12,054 nt of DNA, taken from contig DASUZD010000219.1 in the NCBI GenBank assembly GCA_036377055.1, positions 1-12,054 on the forward strand, written 5' to 3'. This stretch comes from DASUZD01 sp036377055 (GTDB taxonomy: Bacteria > Actinomycetota > Thermoleophilia > Gaiellales > Gaiellaceae). This document shows, piece by piece, positions 5,268-11,570 of this stretch (positions are counted from its first letter, which is position 1; each line of letters begins with the position of its first letter). The notes under the pieces are model-generated. The model ran no database searches. It worked only from the letters and a program-made list of their open reading frames with translations, and was not told the origin of the DNA. A program made the translations under genes and the position numbers.

Positions 5268-5957
5268 GGCGAAGCTGCCCTTGAGCCGCGCGGTCGCGTC
5301 GGAGCGGTACGAGTACCTTCCCTTCGCGAACCGGACCGTCCAGGTCTTCTTCCCGGTGAAGGCGATGCCGGTCTTCGCGTTCACGCTCTTGCCGACGAGG
5401 TGGAAGTTGTCCTGCTTCGACGCGTCGTTCACGGTCACGACGTAGCGGCCACGCTTCAGCTTCGTCACGCGGGCGCCGGACGCCGTCCGCAGCGCGATGC
5501 TCGCGCCGGGGCCGACCGACGCCGTGAGCTTCTTCGGCTTCGCGGTGGGCGGAGGCGGAGGAGGAGGCGGAGGAGGCGGCGGGGACGAAGCCGTGCCGAC
5601 GCCGAAGGTGCCCCTCATGAGCGTCGGGTGGGCGTCGCACTGGAAGCGGTAGGCGCCGTCGACGAGCGTGACCGTCCAGGTCGCGCTACCGATGAAGTCG
5701 ATGTCCGTCGCCTGGTCGACGTTGCCGGGGCCGGTCAGGTGGAAGTTGTGCTCCGCGGCCTTGTCCTGCACCTGAATCGTGTAGGTGCCGGGATCGAGGT
5801 GCGTCACGACCTGCCCGCTCTCGTTCGTCAGGGAGATGTTGAACCCCGGCCCGACGACGCCGTGCAGGACGTTCTGCTGCGGCCGCGCGCCTCCAGGTAC
5901 GGCGAAGACGAGCGCGGCGACGGCGGCGGGAAGGGCGAGAGCAAGGCGGTGCGGCAT
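5259..5957 (-). CDS. Secreted protein with two cupredoxin-like domains, the second without copper ligands
   Basis: The 232-residue product starts with a signal peptide (about 1-25, MPHRLALALPAAVAALVFAV). Domain 1 (about 30-120) has an intact type-1 copper ligand set: His70 in EHNFHL, then Cys107, His110 and Met114 in CDAHPTLMRG. Twelve prolines (126-137) link to domain 2 (about 144-232), which aligns along its length (VGPG...NFHL...TWTV...GRY). There the ligands are Asp183, Ser219 and Thr222, and the Met position is deleted. Domain 1 may bind copper for electron transfer or storage; domain 2 is probably structural. The ATG at 5957 is preferred over one 12 codons upstream because AAAGGGG lies 8 nt before it and the signal peptide begins there. 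An alternative is that domain 1 belongs to the metal-free carboxypeptidase-like beta-sandwich class, but its ligand set argues against this. Confidence 0.85.
   Translation of the reverse strand: MPHRLALALPAAVAALVFAVPGGARPQQNVLHGVVGPGFNISLTNESGQVVTHLDPGTYTIQVQDKAAEHNFHLTGPGNVDQATDIDFIGSATWTVTLVDGAYRFQCDAHPTLMRGTFGVGTASSPPPPPPPPPPPPTAKPKKLTASVGPGASIALRTASGARVTKLKRGRYVVTVNDASKQDNFHLVGKSVNAKTGIAFTGKKTWTVRFAKGRYSYRSDATARLKGSFAVS
5547..5582 (-). repeat. Poly-proline linker tract (12 consecutive Pro codons)
   Basis: Twelve Pro codons using CCG, CCT and CCC separate the two cupredoxin-like domains. The codon mix shows this is a selected peptide linker rather than a simple triplet expansion. Confidence 0.85.
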
Positions 5958-6031
5958 GGACAAGACCCCTTTCGGCTCCGGTTTCGAAGGCACCTACGGC
6001 GGCGCGCCGGTTCCGGATTGCGACACAAGGT

Positions 6032-6061
6032 AGCCGGGGCGGCCCGCAAGCCGCCCCGGCT
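6032..6061 (-). terminator. Strong GC hairpin downstream of the LPFTG protein gene
   Basis: A perfect 12-bp stem (AGCCGGGGCGGC paired with GCCGCCCCGGCT) with a 6-nt loop begins 8 nt after the leftward stop codon at 6069. There is no U-tract, only ACCTTGTG after the stem, as is common for high-GC actinobacterial terminators. It separates the surface-protein gene from the downstream cupredoxin-like gene. Confidence 0.75.
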
Positions 6062-6068
6062 TCCGTCG

Positions 6069-7031
6069 CTAGTAGCTGCCGAACGGGGAACGGGCGCGCC
6101 TGAGCGCGAGGCCGAGCCCGATCAGCGCGAGCGCGATCACGCCGGCCGCCCAGAGCGGGAAGCCCGTGAACGGCAGGTGACCGCTCGTCGCTGTGGCACC
6201 GAGCTTCGCGGTGGCGCCGAGGACGCCGCCGGACCCGGTCGAGCTCTGCGAGCCCGCGACACCGGCCGCCGTCGTGCTCGTCGACGTGGTCGTGGTCGTC
6301 GAACCGGGCGTGGTCGTCGACCCCGTCGTGGTGGTCGTCGAGCCCGACGTCGTTGTCGACCCGGTCGTGGTCGTCGACCCCGTCGTCGTCGAGCCCGTGG
6401 TCGTGGTCGTCGTCGAGCCGGTCGTCGTCGACCCGGTGGTCGTGCTCGTGGTGGTCGGCGTGGTCGTCGAGGTCGTGCTCGTCGTCACGCCGCTCACGCA
6501 CCTGCTCGCGTCCTTGCTGTGATCACCGGGGAAGGACGGCCCGAGCAGGATGTCGCCCGGGTGCTTCGAGTGACCGTTCGTCCAGCCGTCGATGCTGATC
6601 GAGATGACCACGAACGGGTTCGTCGCCGATCCCGTCTTGTGGCAGACCAGCACCTTCTCGCCGCCCGTGCCCGCGTTCGCCGAGGCTCCGGCCGTGCCGG
6701 ACGCCGACGCCGTGGCCGCTGCGGAGACGGCCGACGACTGCGAAGGCTTCGACTTGACCTTCGCCTTCGCCTTGACCTTCGTCTTTGCCTTCGTCTTCGC
6801 GCTTGCGCCGGCAGACGCCGGCTTCGACTTCGGCTCGGCGCCCTTGTTCTGGCCCGGAGCGTTGGCCGAGTTCCCGGGCGAGCTCGGCGCCGCCTTCTTC
6901 TGCTGGCCGGGCGCGTTCTCGGAGTTCCCGCTCCCCGGGTTCCCTGCGACCGCCGCGCCTGTGAACCCGGCGATGCAGAGCACGATGAGCGCGAGGACGC
7001 TCCAGATTCCCCGCCGCTTCGGTTTGACCAT
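6069..7031 (-). CDS. LPXTG-type (LPFTG) cell-surface protein with Thr-rich stalk
   Basis: The 320-residue protein has a signal peptide (about 1-29), two copies of a GNSxNAPGQ segment (35-43 and 53-61), a basic Lys/Ala stretch (79-96), a compact domain (127-178), a Thr-rich stalk (183-254) and a C-terminal sorting signal. The compact domain reads VCHKTGSATNPF, then GHSKHPGDI, ending at Cys178; this Cys-His-rich module recurs in actinobacterial surface proteins, and Cys130 and Cys178 could pair. The sorting signal is LPFTG (286-290), a hydrophobic helix and RRAR, as required by sortase. The ATG at 7031 has AGAGGGAGA 6-7 nt upstream; the in-frame ATG nine codons earlier lacks this. Sortase-mediated anchoring is inferred, and no sortase gene is in the window. 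The ligand and role are unknown. Confidence 0.88.
   Translation of the reverse strand: MVKPKRRGIWSVLALIVLCIAGFTGAAVAGNPGSGNSENAPGQQKKAAPSSPGNSANAPGQNKGAEPKSKPASAGASAKTKAKTKVKAKAKVKSKPSQSSAVSAAATASASGTAGASANAGTGGEKVLVCHKTGSATNPFVVISISIDGWTNGHSKHPGDILLGPSFPGDHSKDASRCVSGVTTSTTSTTTPTTTSTTTGSTTTGSTTTTTTGSTTTGSTTTTGSTTTSGSTTTTTGSTTTPGSTTTTTSTSTTAAGVAGSQSSTGSGGVLGATAKLGATATSGHLPFTGFPLWAAGVIALALIGLGLALRRARSPFGSY
6270..6485 (-). repeat. Degenerate Thr/Ser/Gly repeat (GSTTT-like units), stalk-coding
   Basis: About 72 codons are mostly ACG and ACC, with GSTTT, GSTTTTT and GSTTTPGSTTT-like units of irregular length. GTCGAC hexamers recur along the + strand as a by-product. Such tracts are prone to slippage and often mark extended, glycosylatable surface stalks. 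Confidence 0.8.
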
Positions 7032-7085
7032 ACGCGTCTCCCTCTGATCCGCTGGCACCGTTGGAGGAGCGGCGTTCGTGCAACG

Positions 7086-7119
7086 CTGTTTCTCGCCGCA
7101 CGGGTACGTGCCGAAACAG
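7086..7119 (-). terminator. Two-part hairpin downstream of pheT, possible terminator
   Basis: An outer 7-bp stem (CTGTTTC/GAAACAG) encloses an inner 5-bp stem (GCACG/CGTGC) with a 4-nt loop. It starts 10 nt after the pheT stop and lies before the LPFTG gene. There is no T-run, so this could instead be an operator-like dyad for the surface-protein gene. The rest of the 98-bp gap shows only that gene's Shine-Dalgarno. Confidence 0.45.
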
Positions 7120-7129
7120 GGAAAGATCG

Positions 7130-9415
7130 CTACGTGCGCAACTCGCCGCCGAGTCGCGTGGCGACCGCCTGAACGACCCGTTCGCGCAGCTCCGCCGCAT
7201 CGGCGTTCGAGAGCGTCCGCTCGGGCGACTGGAACGAGACCGCGAGGGCGAGCGACTTCTTCCCGGGGCCGATCTGCTCGCCGCGATACTCGCTCAGGAA
7301 GCTCACGTCACGCACCTCGGGGGCCGCCGAGCGAACCGCCTCGACGAGCTCGCCCGCGGGCACGGCCTCGTCCACGACGAACGCGAGGTCCTGCCGCACC
7401 GCCGGGTACGTGATCACGTCTTCGTAGCGCACGGGTTCCCGCACAGCGGCGAAGAGCCGGCCGAGGTCGAGCTCGAAGCCGCTCCAGGTTCCCTCGAGCA
7501 GCCCGGGGTGAAGCTCTCCGACGACACCGGCTTCGACGCGGGCGGCGCGCGCGGGGTGCAGCAGCGGGTGCTCGGTGCGCTCGAAGCGCGCCTCGGCCTT
7601 CAGCGCCCAGTAGAGCGCCTCGACGGCCCCCTTCGCGCGCGAGTACGGCCCCTCGAGGACGCCGGCGACGTGCAGCTCCTCCCGCGGCAGCGGCCCGCGC
7701 GCCGGCAGGTAGACGCGCGCGATCTCGAACAGGGCGATCCGCTCGTTCCCGACTTCGGCGTTCCGCCGCGCGGTCTCGGCCAGGCTCGGCAGGAGGCTCG
7801 TCCGGAGCACGGCGAGCTCGACGGTGATCGGCTCCGGCAGCCGAAGCGCGCCCTCGACGAGGTCGTCCGGCCTTAGCGTCGGCGTGTACGTCTCGCTGAA
7901 GCCGAGGCCGAGGAGGACGTCCTCGACGCGCCGACGCAGGCGCTGCTCGCGCGAGAGGCGGCCGAACATGGCCCGGCGCTCCGGAAGCGTGAAGGGCACG
8001 TCGTCGAGCCGGAAGCGCGCGATCTCCTCGACCAGGTCGACCTCCCGCGTCACGTCGCGCGCGCGCCACGTCGGGACGACGACCTGCTCGGAGTCGGCCT
8101 CGAAGCCGAGCCGCTCGAGGATCGCGTACTGCGTCGCGGGCGGCGTCTCGATCCCGATCAGCGCGTCAGCCTTCTCGGGCCGGTAGCGGACGACCGGCCG
8201 GTCCGGGAGGTCGCCGTGGACGTCGACGTCGCCGGTCCAGCACGCTCCGGCAAGCTCGACGATCAGCTGGGTCGCGAGCGCGGCGGCCTGCGGCGCGAGA
8301 TGCGGGTCGACGCCCTTCTCCCAGCGGTTCGAGCCCTCGGTGCGCAGGCGGAGTCGCTCGGAGGTTCGGAACAGGCCGTACGGTTCGAAGTTCGCCGCCT
8401 CGAGCAGGACGTCGGTCGTCCCCTCGCCGATCTCCGTCTCCTCGCCGCCCATGATCCCTGCGAGCGCGATCGCCCGCTCGGCGTCGGCGATGACGAGGTC
8501 CTCCGGCTCGAGCGCGCGGTCGACGCCGTCGAGGGTCCGCAGCCGCTCGCCCGGCCGCGCACGGCGCACGACGATCCGGCCTTCCGCGAGCTTCGCGTTG
8601 TCGAAGGCGTGGAGCGGGTTCCCGAGCGCGAGCATCGCGTAGTTCGTCACGTCGACGACGTTCGAGATCGGGCGCATCCCGGCGTCGAGAAGTCGCGTCT
8701 TGAGCCATGTCGGCGACGGGCCGATCCGCACGTCCCGGAAGAGCCGGCCCACGTAGCGCGGGCAGCCTTCGAAGTCCTCGACGCGGATGTCGACGGGCTC
8801 CTCGGCAGCGCGCTCCGGATCGCTACCCGGTGGCGGCGCGAGCGGCACGTCGAAGAGTGCCGCGACCTCGCGAGCGATCCCGTAGATCGAGAGGAGATCC
8901 GGGCGGTTGCCGGTCGACTCGACGAGGAGGACGTCCTCCACGAGCGGCAGCGCGTCGACGAGCGGCGTCCCGGGCGCCCACTCGTCCGGGAGCACCATGA
9001 TCCCCGTGTGGTCGGTGCCGAGGGCGACCTCGTCCTCGGCCAGGATCATCCCGTTCGAGACCTGGCCGCGAAGCTTCGCCTGCTCGAGCTTCACGCCGTT
9101 CGCCAGCACCGCTCCGGGAAGCGCGACGGCGACGGTCGCGCCGGCGCCGAAGTTCCAGGCGCCGCAGACGATCTGGCGCGGCTCGCCCTCCCCCACGTCG
9201 ACCTGGCAGAGCTGAAGCCGGTCGGCGTTCGGGTGCTTGCCCGCCTCGAGGACGCGGCCGACGCGGAAGAGCCCGAGGTTCCCGTCGACATCGGCGACGC
9301 CGCGCCGCTCGATCCCCTCGACCTCGGCGGCGGACACGCTGAGGCGCTCGGCGACCTCTGCGAGCGGCGCCTCGAAGGCGACGTACTCGCGGAGCCAGCT
9401 GACCGGGACGCGCAT
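7130..9415 (-). CDS. pheT: Phenylalanyl-tRNA synthetase beta subunit
   Basis: This 761-residue protein is the tRNA-binding and editing subunit of the alpha2beta2 enzyme that charges tRNA-Phe. The order is normal: MRVPVSWLREYV start, EMAP-type tRNA-binding OB domain (about 45-150, with GKHPNADRLQLCQVDVG and LRGQVSNGMI), B3/B4 editing region (PRYVGRLFRDV, NVVDVTNYAMLALGNPLHAFD), B5 domain, the catalytic-like core (GFSETYTPTL, LLPSLAETARRN) and the C-terminal FDX-ACB anticodon-binding domain (about 670-761, ITYPAVRQDLAFVVD). Length is near the family norm. The ATG shares one base with the pheS stop (TGATG), so the subunits are translationally coupled. A longer frame upstream only mirrors pheS. 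Confidence 0.98.
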   Translation of the reverse strand: MRVPVSWLREYVAFEAPLAEVAERLSVSAAEVEGIERRGVADVDGNLGLFRVGRVLEAGKHPNADRLQLCQVDVGEGEPRQIVCGAWNFGAGATVAVALPGAVLANGVKLEQAKLRGQVSNGMILAEDEVALGTDHTGIMVLPDEWAPGTPLVDALPLVEDVLLVESTGNRPDLLSIYGIAREVAALFDVPLAPPPGSDPERAAEEPVDIRVEDFEGCPRYVGRLFRDVRIGPSPTWLKTRLLDAGMRPISNVVDVTNYAMLALGNPLHAFDNAKLAEGRIVVRRARPGERLRTLDGVDRALEPEDLVIADAERAIALAGIMGGEETEIGEGTTDVLLEAANFEPYGLFRTSERLRLRTEGSNRWEKGVDPHLAPQAAALATQLIVELAGACWTGDVDVHGDLPDRPVVRYRPEKADALIGIETPPATQYAILERLGFEADSEQVVVPTWRARDVTREVDLVEEIARFRLDDVPFTLPERRAMFGRLSREQRLRRRVEDVLLGLGFSETYTPTLRPDDLVEGALRLPEPITVELAVLRTSLLPSLAETARRNAEVGNERIALFEIARVYLPARGPLPREELHVAGVLEGPYSRAKGAVEALYWALKAEARFERTEHPLLHPARAARVEAGVVGELHPGLLEGTWSGFELDLGRLFAAVREPVRYEDVITYPAVRQDLAFVVDEAVPAGELVEAVRSAAPEVRDVSFLSEYRGEQIGPGKKSLALAVSFQSPERTLSNADAAELRERVVQAVATRLGGELRT

Positions 9416-10404
9416 CAGAACTGCCTCAGCACGCGGAGATCGCCGTCCCACAGGAGCCGGATGTCCGGGATGTCGTGCCGGAGCTGGGCCGCTCGCTCCA
9501 GCCCGCAGCCGAACGCGAAGCCGGTCCACTCGTCGGGGTCGAGCCCGACGTTCAGGAACACCTGCGGGTCGACCACGCCTGCGCCGCCCATCTCGATCCA
9601 GCCGGTGAACTTGCACGTCCGGCAGCCCGCGCCGCCGCAGATCCCGCACGAGACGTCCGGCTCGATCGACGGCTCCGTGAACGGGAAGTAGTGCGTGCGG
9701 AAGCGGACGCGGCGATCGTCGCCGTAGAGCGCGCGCATCACGTGCAGGAGCGTCCCCTTGAGGTCGGCGAGCGTGATCCCCTTGTCGACCGCGAGCCCCT
9801 CGAACTGGTGGAAGATCGGATAGCGCGTCGCCGTGATCGCATCGCGCCGGTAGACGCGTCCGATCGAGACCATGTAGATCGGCGGCGGCTTCTCCTCGAG
9901 GATGTGGATCTGGGAGGGCGACGTCTCGGTCCGCAGGACGAGGTCGCCGTCCAGGAAGAACGTGTCGCGCGGCGACCGCGACGGGTGCGTCGGCGCGAAC
10001 GCGAGCTTGTCGAAGTTGTACTCGACCGTCTCGACCTCCCGGTCGTCGCGGATCTCGTAGCCGAGGCCGAGGAACGCGTCCTCGACGATCCGCCGCACCT
10101 GCGTGATCGGGTGCAGCGTTCCGACGGGGGACGCCTGGCCCGGCAGCGTCGGGTCGAAGGCCTCCTCCCACCGTTCCGTCTCGGCGCGCTCGAGTCGCGC
10201 GGACGCCTCCCGCTCGGCCTCCTCGAGCCGCGCGCGGAGCGAGTTGAGCAGCCGGCCGGTCTCGCGGTCGCGGATGCCGCGCAGCGCCTGGGGAAGCGGC
10301 GCGCGCCGGCCGAGGTAGCGCACGTGGGCGTCCGAGAGCTCCTCGCTCGTCGCCGCCTGTGCGAAGGCCTCCGTCGCCTCGCGCTCGTAGTCGTCCCAGT
10401 CCAT
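9415..10404 (-). CDS. pheS: Phenylalanyl-tRNA synthetase alpha subunit
   Basis: This 329-residue protein is the catalytic subunit of PheRS. It has an N-terminal coiled-coil tRNA-binding arm (about 1-85) and the class II core: HPITQVRRIVEDAFLGLGYEI (motif 1 region), RTETSPSQI, VYRRDAITATRYPIFHQFEGL (motif 2) and FAFGCGLERAAQLRH (motif 3). A four-Cys cluster, CGICGGAGCRTCKFTGW, precedes EMGGAGVV; this insert occurs in many PheS proteins and may bind zinc. The ATG at 10404 has AAGGAG upstream and fits the family; a GTG nine codons earlier would put that site inside the gene. A 172-bp leader upstream holds a candidate leader peptide and hairpins, suggesting regulation by Phe-tRNA supply. Confidence 0.98.
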   Translation of the reverse strand: MDWDDYEREATEAFAQAATSEELSDAHVRYLGRRAPLPQALRGIRDRETGRLLNSLRARLEEAEREASARLERAETERWEEAFDPTLPGQASPVGTLHPITQVRRIVEDAFLGLGYEIRDDREVETVEYNFDKLAFAPTHPSRSPRDTFFLDGDLVLRTETSPSQIHILEEKPPPIYMVSIGRVYRRDAITATRYPIFHQFEGLAVDKGITLADLKGTLLHVMRALYGDDRRVRFRTHYFPFTEPSIEPDVSCGICGGAGCRTCKFTGWIEMGGAGVVDPQVFLNVGLDPDEWTGFAFGCGLERAAQLRHDIPDIRLLWDGDLRVLRQF

Positions 10405-10453
10405 CGTCCGCGATTCTCCTTCGTGGTCCACGTTCGTTCGGGTCCTACCGACT

Positions 10454-10516
10454 GCCCCGGCTTCGCAGAAGGGACGGCTGCGCGTTAGCGCCGGTCCCCG
10501 GCGAGCCGGGGCCCGG
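10454..10516 (-). promoter_or_regulatory. Structured pheST leader with alternative pairings (candidate attenuator)
   Basis: In transcript order, segment 1 (GCCCCGGC, 10512-10505) can pair with segment 2 (GCCGGGG, 10502-10496) as a tight hairpin extended by CCGG/CCGG. It can also pair with segment 3 (GCCGGGGC, 10461-10454). Segments 2 and 3 share their sequence, so the two pairings exclude each other. Segment 1 begins 5 nt after the second Phe codon of the candidate leader peptide, where a stalled ribosome would cover it. No T-box sequence was found. Confidence 0.45.
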
Positions 10517-10547
10517 TAAAGACGAAGGCGCTGCGCGTCGCGGCCAC
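10485..10547 (-). CDS. Candidate 20-residue pheST leader peptide with Phe-Val-Phe
   Basis: A GTG at 10547 opens a 20-codon frame reading roughly MAATRSAFVFTGPRLAGDRR, ending at TAA (10487-10485), 80 nt before pheS. Phe codons at positions 8 and 10 sit directly before the leader hairpin. In enterobacteria pheST is controlled by ribosome stalling in a Phe-rich leader peptide, so the position fits. Two Phe in twenty is weaker than classical leaders, and the frame is short enough to arise by chance in GC-rich DNA. There is no Shine-Dalgarno, but a TAGGCT hexamer 7 nt upstream would give a leaderless start. It should be treated as a hypothesis. Confidence 0.4.
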   Translation of the reverse strand: MAATRSAFVFTGPRLAGDRR

Positions 10548-10554
10548 GGGGCGA

Positions 10555-10560
10555 AGCCTA
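10555..10560 (-). promoter_or_regulatory. Candidate -10 (TAGGCT) for the pheST leader
   Basis: TAGGCT fits TANNNT and lies 7 nt before the GTG of the candidate leader peptide, the same spacing as at argR and the E1 alpha gene. A divergent -10 candidate on the other strand begins 5 bp away. No -35 is evident. Confidence 0.4.
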
Positions 10561-10564
10561 GCGG

Positions 10565-10570
10565 GACAAT
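10565..10570 (+). promoter_or_regulatory. Candidate -10 (GACAAT) for the methyltransferase gene
   Basis: GACAAT matches four of six positions of TATAAT, including A2 and T6, and ends 6 nt before the GTG start at 10577. No Shine-Dalgarno is present, so a leaderless transcript is likely. Confidence 0.4.
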
Positions 10571-10576
10571 GGTCGC

Positions 10577-11284
10577 GTGGCCACCAGCCCCTACGACGCG
10601 ATCGCGCGGCTCTACGATCCGTGGAGCGCGAGCGTCGTCGAGGACGTGGACTTCTATGTCCGTGAGGCGCGCCGCGCCGGCGGGCCGGTCGTCGAGCTGG
10701 GCGTCGGCACCGGCCGAATCGCGATCCCGACGGCCGCGGCCGGAATCCGCGTGATCGGCGTCGACTCCTCGCGCGGGATGCTCGACGTCTGCGCGGAGCA
10801 AGCGGCGCTGGCGGGCGTGGCGGAGCTGCTCGATCTGCGCGTGGGCGACCTCCGCAAGCCTCCGGTCGGTGAGCGCGTGGCGCTCGTCACTTGCCCGTTC
10901 CGCTCGTACCTGCACATGCGCACCGACGCAGAGCGGCTGAGCGCGTTGCGCGCGGCGCGCGACCTGCTCCTCCCCGGCGGCCGGCTCGTCTTCGACGTCT
11001 TCGCTCCGGGCGCCGACGACGTCGCCCAGACGCACGGCCGGTGGCTCGAGCGCGAGCACGGCATCTTCGAGCGCGCCGACTGGGACACCCGCACGCGGAC
11101 GCTGACCCTTTCCGTTCGCGACGACAACGCGTCGTCGACGATGATCCTCTCCTGGATCTCGCCCGCCGAGTGGCGACGGCTGCTGGAGGCGGCGGGCTTC
11201 GAGGTCGAGGCCTGCTACGGGTGGTTCGACCGAACGCCGTATCGGGGCGGCGAGGACACCGTCTGGGTCGCCAGGCGAGCGTGA
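10577..11284 (+). CDS. Class I SAM-dependent methyltransferase
   Basis: The 235-residue protein has the Rossmann-type methyltransferase fold: an N-terminal YDAIARLYDPW cap, motif I VVELGVGTGRIAIP (38-51), the acidic end of strand 2 in VIGVDSSRGML (59-69), a DLRVGD segment (86-91), a strand 4 region VALVTCPFRSYLHM (101-114), LLPGGRLVFDVF (131-142) after it, and a C-terminal substrate-specific part (SPAEWRRLLEAAGFEVEACYG). This is typical of Methyltransf_11/25-type enzymes acting on small molecules, but the substrate cannot be read. The GTG start has no Shine-Dalgarno and lies 6 nt below GACAAT. It is transcribed away from pheST and sits alone between pheS and a small charged gene. Confidence 0.88.
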   Translation: MATSPYDAIARLYDPWSASVVEDVDFYVREARRAGGPVVELGVGTGRIAIPTAAAGIRVIGVDSSRGMLDVCAEQAALAGVAELLDLRVGDLRKPPVGERVALVTCPFRSYLHMRTDAERLSALRAARDLLLPGGRLVFDVFAPGADDVAQTHGRWLEREHGIFERADWDTRTRTLTLSVRDDNASSTMILSWISPAEWRRLLEAAGFEVEACYGWFDRTPYRGGEDTVWVARRA

Positions 11285-11291
11285 GGCGATT

Positions 11292-11325
11292 GCCACGCGA
11301 GCAATGCGATGACGTGTCGCGTGGC
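11292..11325. terminator. 9-bp inverted repeat after the methyltransferase gene
   Basis: GCCACGCGA (11292-11300) and TCGCGTGGC (11317-11325) are perfect complements with a 16-nt loop, 7 nt after the stop codon. Without a T-run it may be a GC-type terminator of the methyltransferase gene. Its position 12 nt before a possible TATCCT -10 also allows an operator role for the next gene. Confidence 0.4.
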
Positions 11326-11342
11326 GGCACGGTCCCTATCCT

Positions 11343-11347
11343 GGAGG
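11343..11347 (+). promoter_or_regulatory. Shine-Dalgarno GGAGG deciding a TTG start
   Basis: GGAGG lies 7 nt before the TTG at 11355, the ideal spacing. It is the main reason for choosing this non-ATG start. Confidence 0.7.
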
Positions 11348-11354
11348 ACGAGTT

Positions 11355-11570
11355 TTGGGGAACTGGAAGAAGAAGACTCCTGAGGAGAAGGCTCTGTCGG
11401 AGGAGCTCACGCGCATGGTCGAGGAGCGCATCCGCAACGCGCCAGAGATCGAGCGCAGGCGCCGTGAGGCTGAGGAGGAGCGTTTCCGACGGATCGAGAC
11501 GCGCCTCGACGAGGTGATCGAGCTCCTGCGCGCCGGCCAGGCTCAGTCAGCCGAGCGCAAGGCTTCGTAG
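11355..11570 (+). CDS. Small charged coiled-coil protein, 71 residues
   Basis: I do not recognise a family. After MGNWKKKTPEEKA the protein is almost wholly charged helix: EELTRMVEERIRNAPEIERRRREAEEE, then RFRRIETRLDEVIELLRAG, with heptad-like spacing (about residues 35-59), suggesting a coiled coil. No signal peptide or membrane segment is visible. The TTG start is supported by GGAGG with 7-nt spacing. The 3' end overlaps the convergent TrmH-family gene by 28 nt. It could be an oligomerising small regulator or scaffold; nothing in the sequence fixes its role. Third-position GC is somewhat lower than in its neighbours. Confidence 0.7.
   Translation: MGNWKKKTPEEKALSEELTRMVEERIRNAPEIERRRREAEEERFRRIETRLDEVIELLRAGQAQSAERKAS

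Noticed and set aside
6270..6485. Possible CRISPR-like or tandem DNA repeat array
   Set aside because: Units are short, irregular and translate to Thr-rich stalk codons. There are no uniform repeats and spacers.
6193..6522. Poly-Val rightward frame that could pass for a membrane protein
   Set aside because: It is the reverse complement of the Thr-rich stalk (ACG/ACC read as CGT/GGT in antisense frames). No start signal and no family features.
9416..10171. Apparent 252-residue N-terminal extension of pheT running opposite no gap into pheS
   Set aside because: It is the +1/+2 frame mirror of pheS on the same strand. The family-typical MRVPVSWLREYV starts at 9415 and overlaps the pheS stop as TGATG.
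10405..10576. T-box riboswitch upstream of pheS
   Set aside because: No T-box core (TGGNACCGCG) or Stem I-like architecture was found on the minus strand.
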